64,000 nucleotides of DNA from Nanobdellota archaeon (GTDB lineage: Archaea; Nanobdellota; Nanobdellia; Pacearchaeales; GW2011-AR1). The stretch is taken from the NCBI GenBank assembly GCA_023397215.1, contig JAEWUG010000032.1:1-64000 (forward strand), written 5' to 3'. Made by a program: the position numbers and the translations under genes. Below are positions 1-8,756 of the stretch, piece by piece; the stretch's first letter is position 1; each line of letters opens with the position of its first letter. The notes below the pieces were generated by a model. It was not told the DNA's origin, made no database searches, and saw nothing but the letters and a program-made list of their open reading frames with translations.

Positions 1-584
1 GATTGTTGTATCTTTACACTGAATAAAACAAATGAAAATGCAACTAAACCAACAATTAATGCAGAAATCCAATTAAAATAAATTAAAGATGCTCCAATGA
101 CTATTACTTGAATAAAAAAAGGTGCAAAATTAAAGAAAATTACATCTGTTAAACCTTCTATTGCTCCTGCCCCTCTATTTAATTTAGATATTAATGAACC
201 TGATTTGTGGGTTGTGTGAAAATTGTGGTCTAAGTTTACGATATGATTAAAAAAATGGTTCTTTAAATTAAAAATGATTTTTGTTTCAACTAATGCTAAA
301 TATTTTGCTCTGATATAAGACATTAAAACTAAAAAAAATCTTGTAACTAAATAAATTGAAAGTAAAATTAATAATAAATGAACAAAATCTATTCTTTCTA
401 AATTTCCATTAGAAAATAAAGTTCCATTGTCTATTAATGATTTAAATAAAAAATTAGGAATTAGGTGAAATATTTCTAATAAAAAAACTGAAAAGAGTAA
501 TAATAAAAACATAAACTTAAATTTCCAAATATAATTAAAATAATTCTTTAATGTTAATTTATAATTTAATCTTTTTACTTTCAT
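1..584 (-). CDS. ABC exporter, N-terminal membrane domain (partial)
   Basis: I translated this from the ATG at 584 down to the window edge; 194 residues are visible and no stop is reached. The piece is the transmembrane domain of a type I ABC exporter. Hydrophobic segments lie at about residues 22-42, 66-92 and 145-190, with polar linkers and a helix rich in N/H/K at 104-125 between the second and third. The ATP-binding domain would lie beyond the left edge, so neither ATPase motifs nor substrate can be seen. It is read in the same direction as the Fe-S protein to its right, 72 bases away. Confidence 0.75.
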   Translation of the reverse strand, partial: MKVKRLNYKLTLKNYFNYIWKFKFMFLLLLFSVFLLEIFHLIPNFLFKSLIDNGTLFSNGNLERIDFVHLLLILLSIYLVTRFFLVLMSYIRAKYLALVETKIIFNLKNHFFNHIVNLDHNFHTTHKSGSLISKLNRGAGAIEGLTDVIFFNFAPFFIQVIVIGASLIYFNWISALIVGLVAFSFVLFSVKIQQ

Positions 585-656
585 TTTTTAAAATAGACAA
601 TTTATTTGTGAGAAAAAAACTCAAATAAGAATAAATCAAAAAAAAAGTTTTTAAAA

Positions 657-1382
657 TTATCTTTTTAATCGACTTAATACAAACGTTGAAAATTCTATGG
701 TTCTTGGGTCTGCTTCATTCAATTGTGAATAACAAAGTCCACAAGGAGTAATGATTCTTGAGATTTCTTCAGAAATATCTTGAACTCTTTTTTTTGCTAT
801 ATTTTTTGCTAAACTTTCATAATTTGCTCTTACTCCTCCTCCTCCTCCACAACATAAAGCATTTTCTTTACTATATTTCATTTCAATAATTTGTCCACCT
901 AATATTTCAATTACTTTTCTAGGTTCATCATAAATTTTTTCATATCTACCTAAATGACAAGGATCATGATAAGTAACCTTTTCTTTTGGCATATTTTTAA
1001 AATTCTTTTTCTTAAGAGAATTATAAATTGTTTGAGTTGCATGTTCTACTTGGATATCCCAACCTCTAATTAATTTAGGATATATCTCTTTAAATGTGTG
1101 ATAACATGAAGGACAGTTAGTTATGATTTTAGAAATATTTTTTTCATTTAAATAATCTAATATCTTTTTAGCTAATTTTGTTGTTTCTTTTTTATATCCT
1201 CCATTATATGCCGGAAGTCCACAACAAAAATCTTTATCATTCATCAAAACATAATCAATTTTTAATAAATTAAATATCTCTTTATAATTTTCATATTCTT
1301 TTTTTAGAATGGATTTTGTTAAACAACCAGGAAAGTAAAGTGTTTTACTTGTTAATCTTTTAAAAAAATTTTTCTTAGCCAT
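657..1382 (-). CDS. CCG-domain Fe-S protein (HdrB/GlcF-like)
   Basis: Two complete cysteine-rich CCG motifs are visible in 241 residues: C20...C53-C54...C90-x2-C93 and C142...C177-C178...C214-x2-C217. This is the pattern of heterodisulfide reductase subunit B, glycolate oxidase GlcF and lactate utilisation LutA, which bind a non-cubane [4Fe-4S] cluster and act in electron transfer or thiol/disulfide redox chemistry. The protein lacks the N-terminal ferredoxin domain found in HdrD or GlcF, so it would need a separate electron donor. No redox partner is adjacent, so the actual substrate cannot be read from context. The family is certain; the specific reaction is not. Confidence 0.8.
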   Translation of the reverse strand: MAKKNFFKRLTSKTLYFPGCLTKSILKKEYENYKEIFNLLKIDYVLMNDKDFCCGLPAYNGGYKKETTKLAKKILDYLNEKNISKIITNCPSCYHTFKEIYPKLIRGWDIQVEHATQTIYNSLKKKNFKNMPKEKVTYHDPCHLGRYEKIYDEPRKVIEILGGQIIEMKYSKENALCCGGGGGVRANYESLAKNIAKKRVQDISEEISRIITPCGLCYSQLNEADPRTIEFSTFVLSRLKR

Positions 1383-1418
1383 ATTTAATAAAAATAGAAA
1401 TTGTTTATAAATTATTTG

Positions 1419-2423
1419 TTAATAATCTTTTTTATTTATCCTTAACTTTTTTCCTTTTTTTGCAAGCATTACAACACAACTAGCATTATCTTCTGCACCA
1501 ATTCTATAATCTTCATTTTTTAATTCATTTAATAATTCTTTTGAATAAGATTTTACCTCTTTAAACCATGGTTGTTTGTCGTAACCCATTCTATCTCTTG
1601 AATAACCTACACTTTTAAATCCTTTAATATGAATAAAGTCTGGATTTGCTTTTTTAATTAATAAAGCATATTCTTTTAAGTTCTCTTGAGACATATTTGT
1701 TATATCATTTAATTTAGGGGTGTCCCCTTTTCCCTTTTTAACTAGTGTTAATCGAATAACTCTTCTTACTTTTCCATCCAAACTATTGATTATATCTAAA
1801 GTTTTTAAAAATTCTTCCCAAGCATTTTTTTTAGATGAATTGTGCCATCTTTGAAATAATTCTTTATTTGGTGCATTTAGTGAAACAGTTATTTGAGTAG
1901 GTAAACCTTTTTTTTCCAATTCTTTTATTCTTGAAGGATTTTGTCCATTAGTTACTAAAAAGCTTACTGCCTTTCTTTTTCTTATTTCATTAAAGAGTTC
2001 ACCTAATTTGGGATAAAGTGTAGGTTCTCCAGATAAAGACATTGTAAAAAGTTTGGGTTCTTTTGCATCTTCTAATAATTTTTTATTTACTTTTTTATTC
2101 CCTCCAAACCCTTCTAATAGTTTTACTCTTTCTTTAATTATTCTGTCTAAAATTTCTTTTGGAGAATCTACTTTTCCAATATTTGTTCCTAGATTCATTT
2201 CAATAGGACGCCAACAATGAAGACAAGAATTCTCACACCACATTACTGAAGGAGTCATTTGACAACAACCGATTGTTTTAATACCATAAAATTTTTCTTT
2301 CCAACAAACACCCTGGCCTCTTAATGCATTTTTTGTCCATCTACAAATTTGAACTGCAGAATGATTTCCTACAATTCTGTATTGCATTTTTTCTAGCTTT
2401 AATTTAACTTTATCAGGAATCAT
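1419..2423 (-). CDS. taw1: tRNA 4-demethylwyosine synthase (Taw1/TYW1)
   Basis: This is a radical SAM enzyme of 334 residues with the cluster motif C63-x3-C67-x2-C70, inside the family-typical context QMTPSVMWCENSC followed by HCWRP. Extra cysteines at 53-54 fit the second Fe-S site of archaeal Taw1. A late motif GFKSVGYSRDRM also matches the family. The enzyme condenses N1-methylguanosine 37 of tRNA-Phe with a pyruvate-derived two-carbon unit to form 4-demethylwyosine. Other wyosine-pathway genes (taw2, trm5) are not in the window. The gene stands alone between the Fe-S protein and the site-2 protease, all on the minus strand. Confidence 0.9.
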   Translation of the reverse strand: MIPDKVKLKLEKMQYRIVGNHSAVQICRWTKNALRGQGVCWKEKFYGIKTIGCCQMTPSVMWCENSCLHCWRPIEMNLGTNIGKVDSPKEILDRIIKERVKLLEGFGGNKKVNKKLLEDAKEPKLFTMSLSGEPTLYPKLGELFNEIRKRKAVSFLVTNGQNPSRIKELEKKGLPTQITVSLNAPNKELFQRWHNSSKKNAWEEFLKTLDIINSLDGKVRRVIRLTLVKKGKGDTPKLNDITNMSQENLKEYALLIKKANPDFIHIKGFKSVGYSRDRMGYDKQPWFKEVKSYSKELLNELKNEDYRIGAEDNASCVVMLAKKGKKLRINKKDY

Positions 2424-2465
2424 AAATTAATAAAGAAGGATTAATGTTTTAAATTTATAGATTAA

Positions 2466-3848
2466 TTAAATAATTCTAAATAACCAAATAACCATCATTA
2501 GAATAAATAAGAAAATAATAAATCTTCGAATAATATTAAATATAATCATTGCTGTTTTTTCTTTTTTAGTAAATTTTTCAATAGTTAAATAAAAGAATCT
2601 ACCACCATCTAAAATTCCTAAAGGTAACATATTAAATAAAGCTACTAAAAAATTGATAATCATTACCCACCAAAATAAATGATAAAAGAAATAAATTAAA
2701 TCATTATTATATTTAGGTTTATAATAAGTTGAATCTTGACTAAAGCCCATTAACTCAGCTAAAAATAATTGTAATTTATTGTTTGAAGAACTAGATAAGT
2801 GGGTTATACCTAAAAAGGCTTTATCTTGATCAAGGGGATTTTTACCAAGAGTTATATTATATTCTAGAACTTCTTCTTCATATAAGGAATAAAGAGTGAT
2901 ATTATCATTTGGAGAATAATAAGATAATGTTTCTGAAAGTGTTTCTTGATCTTTAATTGTATAATTATTAATACCGATTATAATACCTTTTATTTTATTT
3001 AAATAAGCAGGACTAGCATCATATGCATAAATTATTTCATAACTAGAATTTAATTGATTCATTAAATTACCTTCTAAAAAATAAGTTTGATTATTATTAA
3101 TTAAATTAATTGTTGAATAATTTTCATAATGATTAATATCTTGAATTAAAGTTGAGTTTATTGGAGTTACAGCATAACTATTAAAAATAAATCCTCCAGA
3201 AGTAAAAGTTAAATAAAAAAATCCTGTATAAATTAAATAAAATATAATAGCAAATAATACATTTGCGAAAACACCAGCACCTAATACACTCATTTGATTA
3301 AATCTATCTTTTGTATGAAAATTTTCTTTATCTTCTTCAACAAATGCTCCTAAAATAGGTCCTAAAAATGCAAGTCCTGTTGATTTTATTTTTGTTTTGC
3401 TATATCTCATATAAATTCCATGTGCAAATTCATGAACAATTGCGACAATTGCCAAAGCAACTAAGAAATAAGTAAAGTAAAAAGGTGGAAAATAACTTTC
3501 CATACCAAATAACTCTGGGAAATAAGGAATTAAAGGAGCTATTGGCGGAGCTTTTATAGTATCTGTAATGTTTGGTTCACTAATATAGATATAAACTGTC
3601 TGTAATAACATATAAATCATAATAGCCATTAGTAAATAACCCAATGTTACAATAACATATCTTAAATATCCTAAGATTTTATGATATTTTTCGTCGAATT
3701 TTTTCATAGAATTAATTCCCCATTTTGTTTTATATAAAAACATCCACCCATCTCTTGCTAAATTTTTTCTATTTTTATATAAGAAAAATGCTACTACTGC
3801 TGTAAATAATATTAAAAAAATTATATCATAAATAAAAAATTGTACCAT
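2466..3848 (-). CDS. Site-2 protease (M50 metalloprotease)
   Basis: A 460-residue polytopic membrane protein with the zinc-binding HEFAH motif at residues 139-143 and the second M50 motif LDGGR at 413-417, both in hydrophobic segments. Between them, at about 230-350, lies a soluble stretch that fits a PDZ-like insertion. Such proteases cut membrane-embedded substrates, often transmembrane regulators or signal-peptide remnants. The fold and catalytic residues are clear; the substrate is unknown. A PDZ-containing S2P could act on one of the many single-pass proteins of this genome, but that is inference. The divergent gene at 3947 starts 98 bases away. Confidence 0.88.
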   Translation of the reverse strand: MVQFFIYDIIFLILFTAVVAFFLYKNRKNLARDGWMFLYKTKWGINSMKKFDEKYHKILGYLRYVIVTLGYLLMAIMIYMLLQTVYIYISEPNITDTIKAPPIAPLIPYFPELFGMESYFPPFYFTYFLVALAIVAIVHEFAHGIYMRYSKTKIKSTGLAFLGPILGAFVEEDKENFHTKDRFNQMSVLGAGVFANVLFAIIFYLIYTGFFYLTFTSGGFIFNSYAVTPINSTLIQDINHYENYSTINLINNNQTYFLEGNLMNQLNSSYEIIYAYDASPAYLNKIKGIIIGINNYTIKDQETLSETLSYYSPNDNITLYSLYEEEVLEYNITLGKNPLDQDKAFLGITHLSSSSNNKLQLFLAELMGFSQDSTYYKPKYNNDLIYFFYHLFWWVMIINFLVALFNMLPLGILDGGRFFYLTIEKFTKKEKTAMIIFNIIRRFIIFLFILMMVIWLFRII

Positions 3849-3946
3849 CTTTTTCTAATTTAAGAATAACTAATATGTTTTATAAAGTTATTTGAAAATG
3901 TAAAATAAATCCTAAAATTTATATACTATTCTAATTAAATATAATT

Positions 3947-4435
3947 ATGTTAAGAGGTAGATTAATTGAAGAACCATCATCTAAAAAGAAAATTATTTTA
4001 TTTATTTTAATTGGTGTTGTGATTGTTTCTATTCTTTTGATTTTAATTTTAATAAATAATTATGAGAGATGTAATTCATGGGACTGCTTTAATTATAACT
4101 TAGAAAATTGTAAAAAAACAAAATTTGCTGGCGGGAGAGAAATGATATTTGGATATACTATTAATGGTAAGAACAAAGATACTTGTGAAATTGAAGTTGT
4201 GTTACTCCAAGGAGAATTAACAAATCAAGAAACATCAAAATTAAAAGATTTTTCTATGATCTGTAATATTCCTTTAGGTTCTATTATTTTACCTGAATCA
4301 GATTTAACCAATTGTCATGGCATTCTAAAAGAAAATTTACAAGAACAAACTATAATAAAATTACATAATTATATTTCACAAAATTTAGGACAAATAAATG
4401 CAGAAATGTTTAGCCCGTTAAATAATACAAATTAA
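3947..4435 (+). CDS. Single-pass membrane protein, unknown function
   Basis: The 162-residue product has a basic N-terminus, one hydrophobic segment at about residues 16-37, and an outer domain with six cysteines (NYERC, WDC, ENC, DTC, MIC, NC) that could form disulfides. I do not recognise the family. A TATA-like tract (ATTTATATAC) sits about 27 bases before the ATG, so the gene probably has its own promoter. The stop codon TAA is followed directly by the ATG of the EndoIV-like gene, so the two are probably cotranscribed. Confidence 0.6.
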   Translation: MLRGRLIEEPSSKKKIILFILIGVVIVSILLILILINNYERCNSWDCFNYNLENCKKTKFAGGREMIFGYTINGKNKDTCEIEVVLLQGELTNQETSKLKDFSMICNIPLGSIILPESDLTNCHGILKENLQEQTIIKLHNYISQNLGQINAEMFSPLNNTN

Positions 4436-5218
4436 ATGAAAATCAATTTTGGTCCTTCGGCACTTGGTTCTGTTAATGAAGCAATTAATACTTTAAGAGG
4501 ATATTTGGAAATGGGTTTAAATGCATGTGAAATTCCTTTTACTTATAATATTTATATTAAAAAAGAAGATGCTATCAAAATTGGAGATTTTGTTAAAAAA
4601 AATAAAATAAAATTATCAATACATGCACCTTATTTTGTAAATCTAAATTCTGAAGAAAAAGAGAAAATAGAAAATTCAAAAAAAAGGATATTAAAATGTT
4701 GTGAAATAGGTCATTATTTAAATGCAGAAAATATTGTTTTTCATGCAGGATTTTACTCAAAAAAGTCTAAAGAAGAAACTTATGAAAATATAAAAAAGAA
4801 CATAATAGAATTACAAAAAGAGATAAAAAAAAATAAATGGAATGTTTTTCTTTGTCCTGAAATTATGGGTAAAATAAATGTTTTTGGTTCTATTGAAGAA
4901 ATTTCAAGGTTAACTAAAGAAACTAATTGTTCATTTACAATTGATTTTGCTCATGTATTAGCAAGATACAAAGAAGATAAATTTGATGAATTAAAATATG
5001 CTTTTCCTCAAAAGAATTGGCATTGTCATTTTTCAGGAATAGAATATGGAGAAAAAGGCGAGAGAAATCATATTTTAACAAGTGAGCAAAGATGGAAGGA
5101 ATTATTAAAAGAATTGAAAAAGATGGATAAGGAGTATACTATTATTAATGAATCTCCAAGCCCAGTAGAAGATTCTATTAAAGGATTAAAAATATTTAAA
5201 GAAGTAATTAAGAACTAG
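4436..5218 (+). CDS. Endonuclease IV-like TIM-barrel protein
   Basis: The 260 residues follow the AP endonuclease family 2 / xylose isomerase-like barrel. Metal-ligand motifs appear in order: SIHAPY, FHAG, PEIMG, DFAH, HCHFSG and NESPSP, matching the His/Glu/Asp ligands of the three-zinc site of EndoIV. EndoIV cuts the DNA backbone 5' of abasic sites in base excision repair. The protein is shorter than E. coli Nfo (about 285 residues), so a related sugar-phosphate activity cannot be excluded. It starts at the base after the upstream stop codon and converges on the RHH gene with an 11-base overlap of the 3' ends. Confidence 0.75.
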   Translation: MKINFGPSALGSVNEAINTLRGYLEMGLNACEIPFTYNIYIKKEDAIKIGDFVKKNKIKLSIHAPYFVNLNSEEKEKIENSKKRILKCCEIGHYLNAENIVFHAGFYSKKSKEETYENIKKNIIELQKEIKKNKWNVFLCPEIMGKINVFGSIEEISRLTKETNCSFTIDFAHVLARYKEDKFDELKYAFPQKNWHCHFSGIEYGEKGERNHILTSEQRWKELLKELKKMDKEYTIINESPSPVEDSIKGLKIFKEVIKN

Positions 5219-5483
5219 AAATTTTTTTAGAATTATTTTTTTTAAGATTTAATTTATCTTTCTTTTGTTCTTTTTTTTCTTCATTTTCTTCATCAAGCAT
5301 TCTTTTTCTTAATTCGTCTATTCTTTCTAAAATTAATTTTGCTTTATTAGGGTTATCTCTTGTTATATTCAAGACATATAATACTTTACGAAGAATATCA
5401 TCATAACTTTCTCTTCTACTTTCTTTTAATTTTTCTAGTCTTTCTTTAGTTTCTTTTTGTAATTTTATTGTTGTAATATCCAT
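5208..5483 (-). CDS. Ribbon-helix-helix DNA-binding protein (antitoxin-like)
   Basis: A 91-residue protein. Residues 1-35 have the RHH pattern: a short strand ITTIKLQKE followed by two helices (TKERLEKLKE; SYDDILRKVL), as in VapB/CopG-type regulators. The C-terminal half is a highly charged E/K helix ending in KKNNSKKISSS. No toxin gene lies beside it: the neighbours are the EndoIV-like gene (convergent) and the S-layer gene (divergent). It may therefore be a stand-alone regulator. A perfect inverted repeat covering its TATA region (5512-5533) suggests autoregulation. Confidence 0.65.
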   Translation of the reverse strand: MDITTIKLQKETKERLEKLKESRRESYDDILRKVLYVLNITRDNPNKAKLILERIDELRKRMLDEENEEKKEQKKDKLNLKKNNSKKISSS

Positions 5484-5511
5484 TTTTGTTATTCCTTTAT
5501 TTTAATGATAT

Positions 5512-5533
5512 AAAGTATACGATTGTATACTTT
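5512..5533. promoter_or_regulatory. Palindromic operator upstream of the RHH gene
   Basis: Two perfect 9-base arms, AAAGTATAC and GTATACTTT, are separated by GATT. The site begins 29 bases upstream of the RHH start codon at 5483 and overlaps the minus-strand TATA-like tract (5507-5514), so a bound protein would block the promoter. RHH proteins bind short palindromes as dimers of dimers, so the neighbouring gene is the natural candidate. The S-layer promoter lies about 45 bases further right. Confidence 0.6.
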
Positions 5534-5628
5534 TTAAGTTTTTTTGTCATTCATTAATTACAACAAGATAACAATATTTATAAACTCTTTTCTGATTATA
5601 TTATTAACTAAATTAAAATGGTAAAACA

Positions 5629-6825
5629 ATGAAAAGTTACAAACTTTTAGTTCCATTCTTTGCAGTTCTAACTTTAATGTTAGTAAGTTTTGTTTCTGCT
5701 GCTGATTTAGCTTCATCTGTTTCAACAACATTTGATGGAGTTGAATTAAGTTCAGGTATAGAAATGGTTGGAGAATTATCTTCAGTTAGAGTACCTGTAG
5801 AAGTAGAATTTGTAGCAACAAAAGATGCAAGTGATGTTAAGGTTGTTGTAACAGTTTCTGGTTTAAAAAAAGATATCGAAGTCTCAACACAAAGATTTGA
5901 TATTTTAGCTGGAAAAACATACAAAAAGGCCTTAACTGTTGAATTACCTTCTTCATTAAAAGAGTTACATCAAGATTTTACATTATATGTAAAAATTATT
6001 GATTCAACTGATAAAACTGAAGAAAGTTATTCATTAACTATGCAAAGAAACTCTTATGAATTAAGTGTATTAAGTGCTGACTTTAACACACAAGTTTCTG
6101 CTGGAGAAGTTTTTCCTATTAATGTTGTTTTAAAGAACGTTGGATTCAATAGATTAGATGATGTTTATGTAATAGTATCTATTCCTGAATTAGGCGTTTA
6201 TACAAGAGCATATGTAGGGGACTTATTAGAAAAAGAAGTATCAACAAGTGAAAAAGAAGATAGTTATAGTACTGTTGTTTACTTAAAAGTTCCAGAGAAT
6301 GCTAAAGTAGGAACTTATGAAACTTTAGTAAGAGTTTACAATTCAGATGCTGAAACAATAGTTACAAAACTTTTAACAGTTAAAGAATCTAGTGCGACAA
6401 TAGTATCTCCAACAATAAAAGATTTAGATTTAGTTGTTGGTGAAAAAACAACTTATGAGTTAATTGTTGCAAACAATGCTGATGAAGTTAGAATGTTTAA
6501 TCTAAAAAGTGTTTCAGGAAGATTTTTAGATGTATCTGTTCCATCAGTAGTTACTGTTGGTGCAAATTCATATGAAGTTGTTCCTGTAAGTGTTACAGCA
6601 TTAAAAGATGCAGATTTAGGAACATACACTTTTTCAGTAGAAGTTAACAATGAACCTGTTAATTTTGTCGCAAATGTTGTTAAGACACAAGGAATTACAC
6701 AAACACCTATGGTTACTTTAACAGTAATCTTAGCAGTAATCTTTGTAATACTTTTAGTAGTATTAGTAGTTTTAATGACAAAAAAGGATAAAGCTGTTGA
6801 AGAAGTAGAAACTAGTTATTATTAA
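5629..6825 (+). CDS. Putative S-layer / cell-surface protein
   Basis: The 398-residue product has an N-terminal signal peptide (hydrophobic residues 5-22, probable cut near VSA-A at 24-25), about 330 residues of beta-rich Ig/NEW3-like sequence, and a C-terminal membrane anchor (about 363-384) with a short cytoplasmic tail. This matches proteins annotated as putative S-layer proteins in DPANN archaea. Codon use looks optimised and the gene has its own TATA box near 5578-5583 and a hairpin terminator, as expected for an abundant envelope protein. The ATG at 5629 is used; a second ATG lies 11 bases upstream in another frame. The S-layer role is inferred from architecture. Confidence 0.65.
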   Translation: MKSYKLLVPFFAVLTLMLVSFVSAADLASSVSTTFDGVELSSGIEMVGELSSVRVPVEVEFVATKDASDVKVVVTVSGLKKDIEVSTQRFDILAGKTYKKALTVELPSSLKELHQDFTLYVKIIDSTDKTEESYSLTMQRNSYELSVLSADFNTQVSAGEVFPINVVLKNVGFNRLDDVYVIVSIPELGVYTRAYVGDLLEKEVSTSEKEDSYSTVVYLKVPENAKVGTYETLVRVYNSDAETIVTKLLTVKESSATIVSPTIKDLDLVVGEKTTYELIVANNADEVRMFNLKSVSGRFLDVSVPSVVTVGANSYEVVPVSVTALKDADLGTYTFSVEVNNEPVNFVANVVKTQGITQTPMVTLTVILAVIFVILLVVLVVLMTKKDKAVEEVETSYY

Positions 6826-6830
6826 ATTTT

Positions 6831-6860
6831 AGGAATTTATTTTTTTTATTCCTTTTTTTA
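6831..6860 (+). terminator. Hairpin plus T-tract after the S-layer gene
   Basis: AGGAAT (6831-6836) can pair with ATTCCT (6848-6853) around a T-rich loop, and seven Ts follow. It lies just after the stop codon at 6825. It also separates the S-layer gene from the convergent gene ending at 6867. Confidence 0.55.
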
Positions 6861-6866
6861 TTTTAT

Positions 6867-7769
6867 TTATGCGGGGATTCCATCCCAATTATCACAAACA
6901 CTATATGTAGTTGCAGTTGTTCCCCCTTCTTCTGGTAAAAAGATGGTATTAGATAATTGATCTATATCATTATAATGATAAAATAATAAATTATTAAAAA
7001 CTGTATCAGCATTAATTATCCAAGAACTAATTGTAATATAAAACCCCTGATATGGATCAATTTCTTGAGGTAAAATAATTGTTCCTCCTAATCTATTAAA
7101 ATAGTTATAAAGAGGATTTAACTTATCTAACCAATTTTCCTTTTTTGGTTTATCTTGAATAACTTTAAAGCTATTATCTAAATAACTATCTAAAGAACTA
7201 TCTGAGTTCCACCACTCTTGTTCAGTTACGGGGTGGGTGATAGAATATTTTAAGAAAGGATTATTCCCATCATTTGTTAGATAAGCCATATAACTTATTT
7301 GAGGTTGAATTTCACTTAATAATGCTCTCTTTAAATTAATTTTATTTTCTGAATAACTATAATATTCTCTTACATCAGGAGTAAAATGAATCCTAGCACA
7401 AGTAAAACAACTAGTTGTTGCACGTAATAATTTTGAAGGAAAAATAGATGCTTCACCCCTATTGATTAAATACCAACAAGAAGCAATTGTATCCATTATT
7501 TCTTTTTGAGCTTTTTTTGTATCATTATAATTAATAGTAACTACTTGAGTCTTACAATTTAAGGGATAAGAATCTTTAAAACTTGTGAGAGGAATAGTTT
7601 CAGATAAACTTATTTCAGGGATTGTATTTCTAATGATAATACTATTTCTACAAACATCCCAATCAGAATCTTGTCCTGTTTCATTTATCCAAATAAAAAC
7701 AATAACTAATAAAAGAATTCCTAAGATTAATGAACTAATTACAGAAAAACCTATACCTCTTTTATTCAT
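6867..7769 (-). CDS. Pilin-like membrane-anchored protein, unknown function
   Basis: A 300-residue protein starting MNKRGIGFSVISSL, with one hydrophobic segment at about residues 6-27. The short basic start followed by G and a hydrophobic helix resembles archaeal class III (prepilin) signal peptides. The outer domain carries several cysteines (DVC, NC, SC, CFTC, VC) and is rich in Trp/Tyr/Asn. I do not recognise a family. A TATA-like tract upstream of 7769 is shared with, or back-to-back to, that of cbf5. Confidence 0.6.
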   Translation of the reverse strand: MNKRGIGFSVISSLILGILLLVIVFIWINETGQDSDWDVCRNSIIIRNTIPEISLSETIPLTSFKDSYPLNCKTQVVTINYNDTKKAQKEIMDTIASCWYLINRGEASIFPSKLLRATTSCFTCARIHFTPDVREYYSYSENKINLKRALLSEIQPQISYMAYLTNDGNNPFLKYSITHPVTEQEWWNSDSSLDSYLDNSFKVIQDKPKKENWLDKLNPLYNYFNRLGGTIILPQEIDPYQGFYITISSWIINADTVFNNLLFYHYNDIDQLSNTIFLPEEGGTTATTYSVCDNWDGIPA

Positions 7770-7831
7770 ATTATTTTAAAAAAACGAATATTAATAAATC
7801 TTTACAAAATAATTAATCTTATAAGGATTTA

Positions 7832-8698
7832 ATGAATTTTAATAAGATGAAAGATATAATTGAATTAATTAATTTTGGGATTATTAATATAGATAAACCA
7901 ATTGGCCCAACAAGTTTTAGTATTAGTAATTATGTTAGACGAGAATTTAATTTAAACAAGACATCTCATTTAGGAACATTAGACCCAAAAGTAAGTGGAG
8001 TGTTACCAATAGCACTGGGTAGAGCATGTAAATTAGCAGGATTTTTAATAGGCAATGATAAAAAATATGTAGGTATACTTCATACTCATAAAGAACAAGA
8101 TATAAATGAATTACAGAGAATAATTAATATTCATTTTTTAGGAAAAATAAAACAAATTCCACCTCATAAAAGTGCTGTTAAAAGAGAGGAAAGAATTAGA
8201 GAAGTATTTGATTGGAAATTATTAGAATCTTCAAAAACTAAAAAAGATTTTTTATTTTATTGTAAGGTCCAAGGAGGAACATATATTAGGAAATTATGTA
8301 GTGATTTAGGAGAATATATTGAAGGAGCTCATATGAGTGAATTAAGAAGAACAAAGGCAGGATATTTTGATGAAGAAAAGATGTATACCTTATATGAATT
8401 AGATGAAGCAATTTTGAAATATAAAAAAGGAGATGATGAACAGTTAAAAAATATGATTATACCAGCCATAGAGATAATTAAAAAGAAGTTTAAAATAATT
8501 TATGTTAAAAAAGAAGTTGTAAAAAGTTTGTTGACTGGAAAACCATTATTAAAGAATCATGTTTTAGACTTAAAACAAATTGAAAAATTAGATGAGGGAG
8601 AAGAATTTGCAATTTTTGAAGGAGAAAAATTTATAGAAATTGCAAAAAAAGTTACACAAAATAGTGTTATAGCAAAATCTCTTTTTGTATATAATTAA
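7832..8698 (+). CDS. cbf5: tRNA/rRNA pseudouridine synthase Cbf5 (TruB family)
   Basis: The TruB catalytic motif SHLGTLDPKVSG is present, with the nucleophile at D51. It is followed by GGTYIRKLCSDLG and the AHMSELRRTKAG motif typical of Cbf5. Residues 215-288 fit a C-terminal PUA domain. Archaeal Cbf5 is the catalytic subunit of H/ACA RNPs and also makes Psi55 in tRNA. At 288 residues it is shorter than the usual 330-340: the N-terminal extension that normally wraps the PUA domain is missing. The start has an AAGGA about 5 bases upstream; an in-frame ATG at 7847 is an alternative. Gar1 and Nop10 are not in the window. Confidence 0.88.
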   Translation: MNFNKMKDIIELINFGIINIDKPIGPTSFSISNYVRREFNLNKTSHLGTLDPKVSGVLPIALGRACKLAGFLIGNDKKYVGILHTHKEQDINELQRIINIHFLGKIKQIPPHKSAVKREERIREVFDWKLLESSKTKKDFLFYCKVQGGTYIRKLCSDLGEYIEGAHMSELRRTKAGYFDEEKMYTLYELDEAILKYKKGDDEQLKNMIIPAIEIIKKKFKIIYVKKEVVKSLLTGKPLLKNHVLDLKQIEKLDEGEEFAIFEGEKFIEIAKKVTQNSVIAKSLFVYN

Positions 8699-8756
8699 TG
8701 GCTTAAACATTTTAGAAAACAACAATCTATAAAAAAGAAATTTATTTAAGATAATT

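Noticed and set aside
5637..5924. Open frame antisense to the S-layer gene
   Set aside because: It lies wholly within a well-supported gene with signal peptide and anchor, and has no promoter signal.
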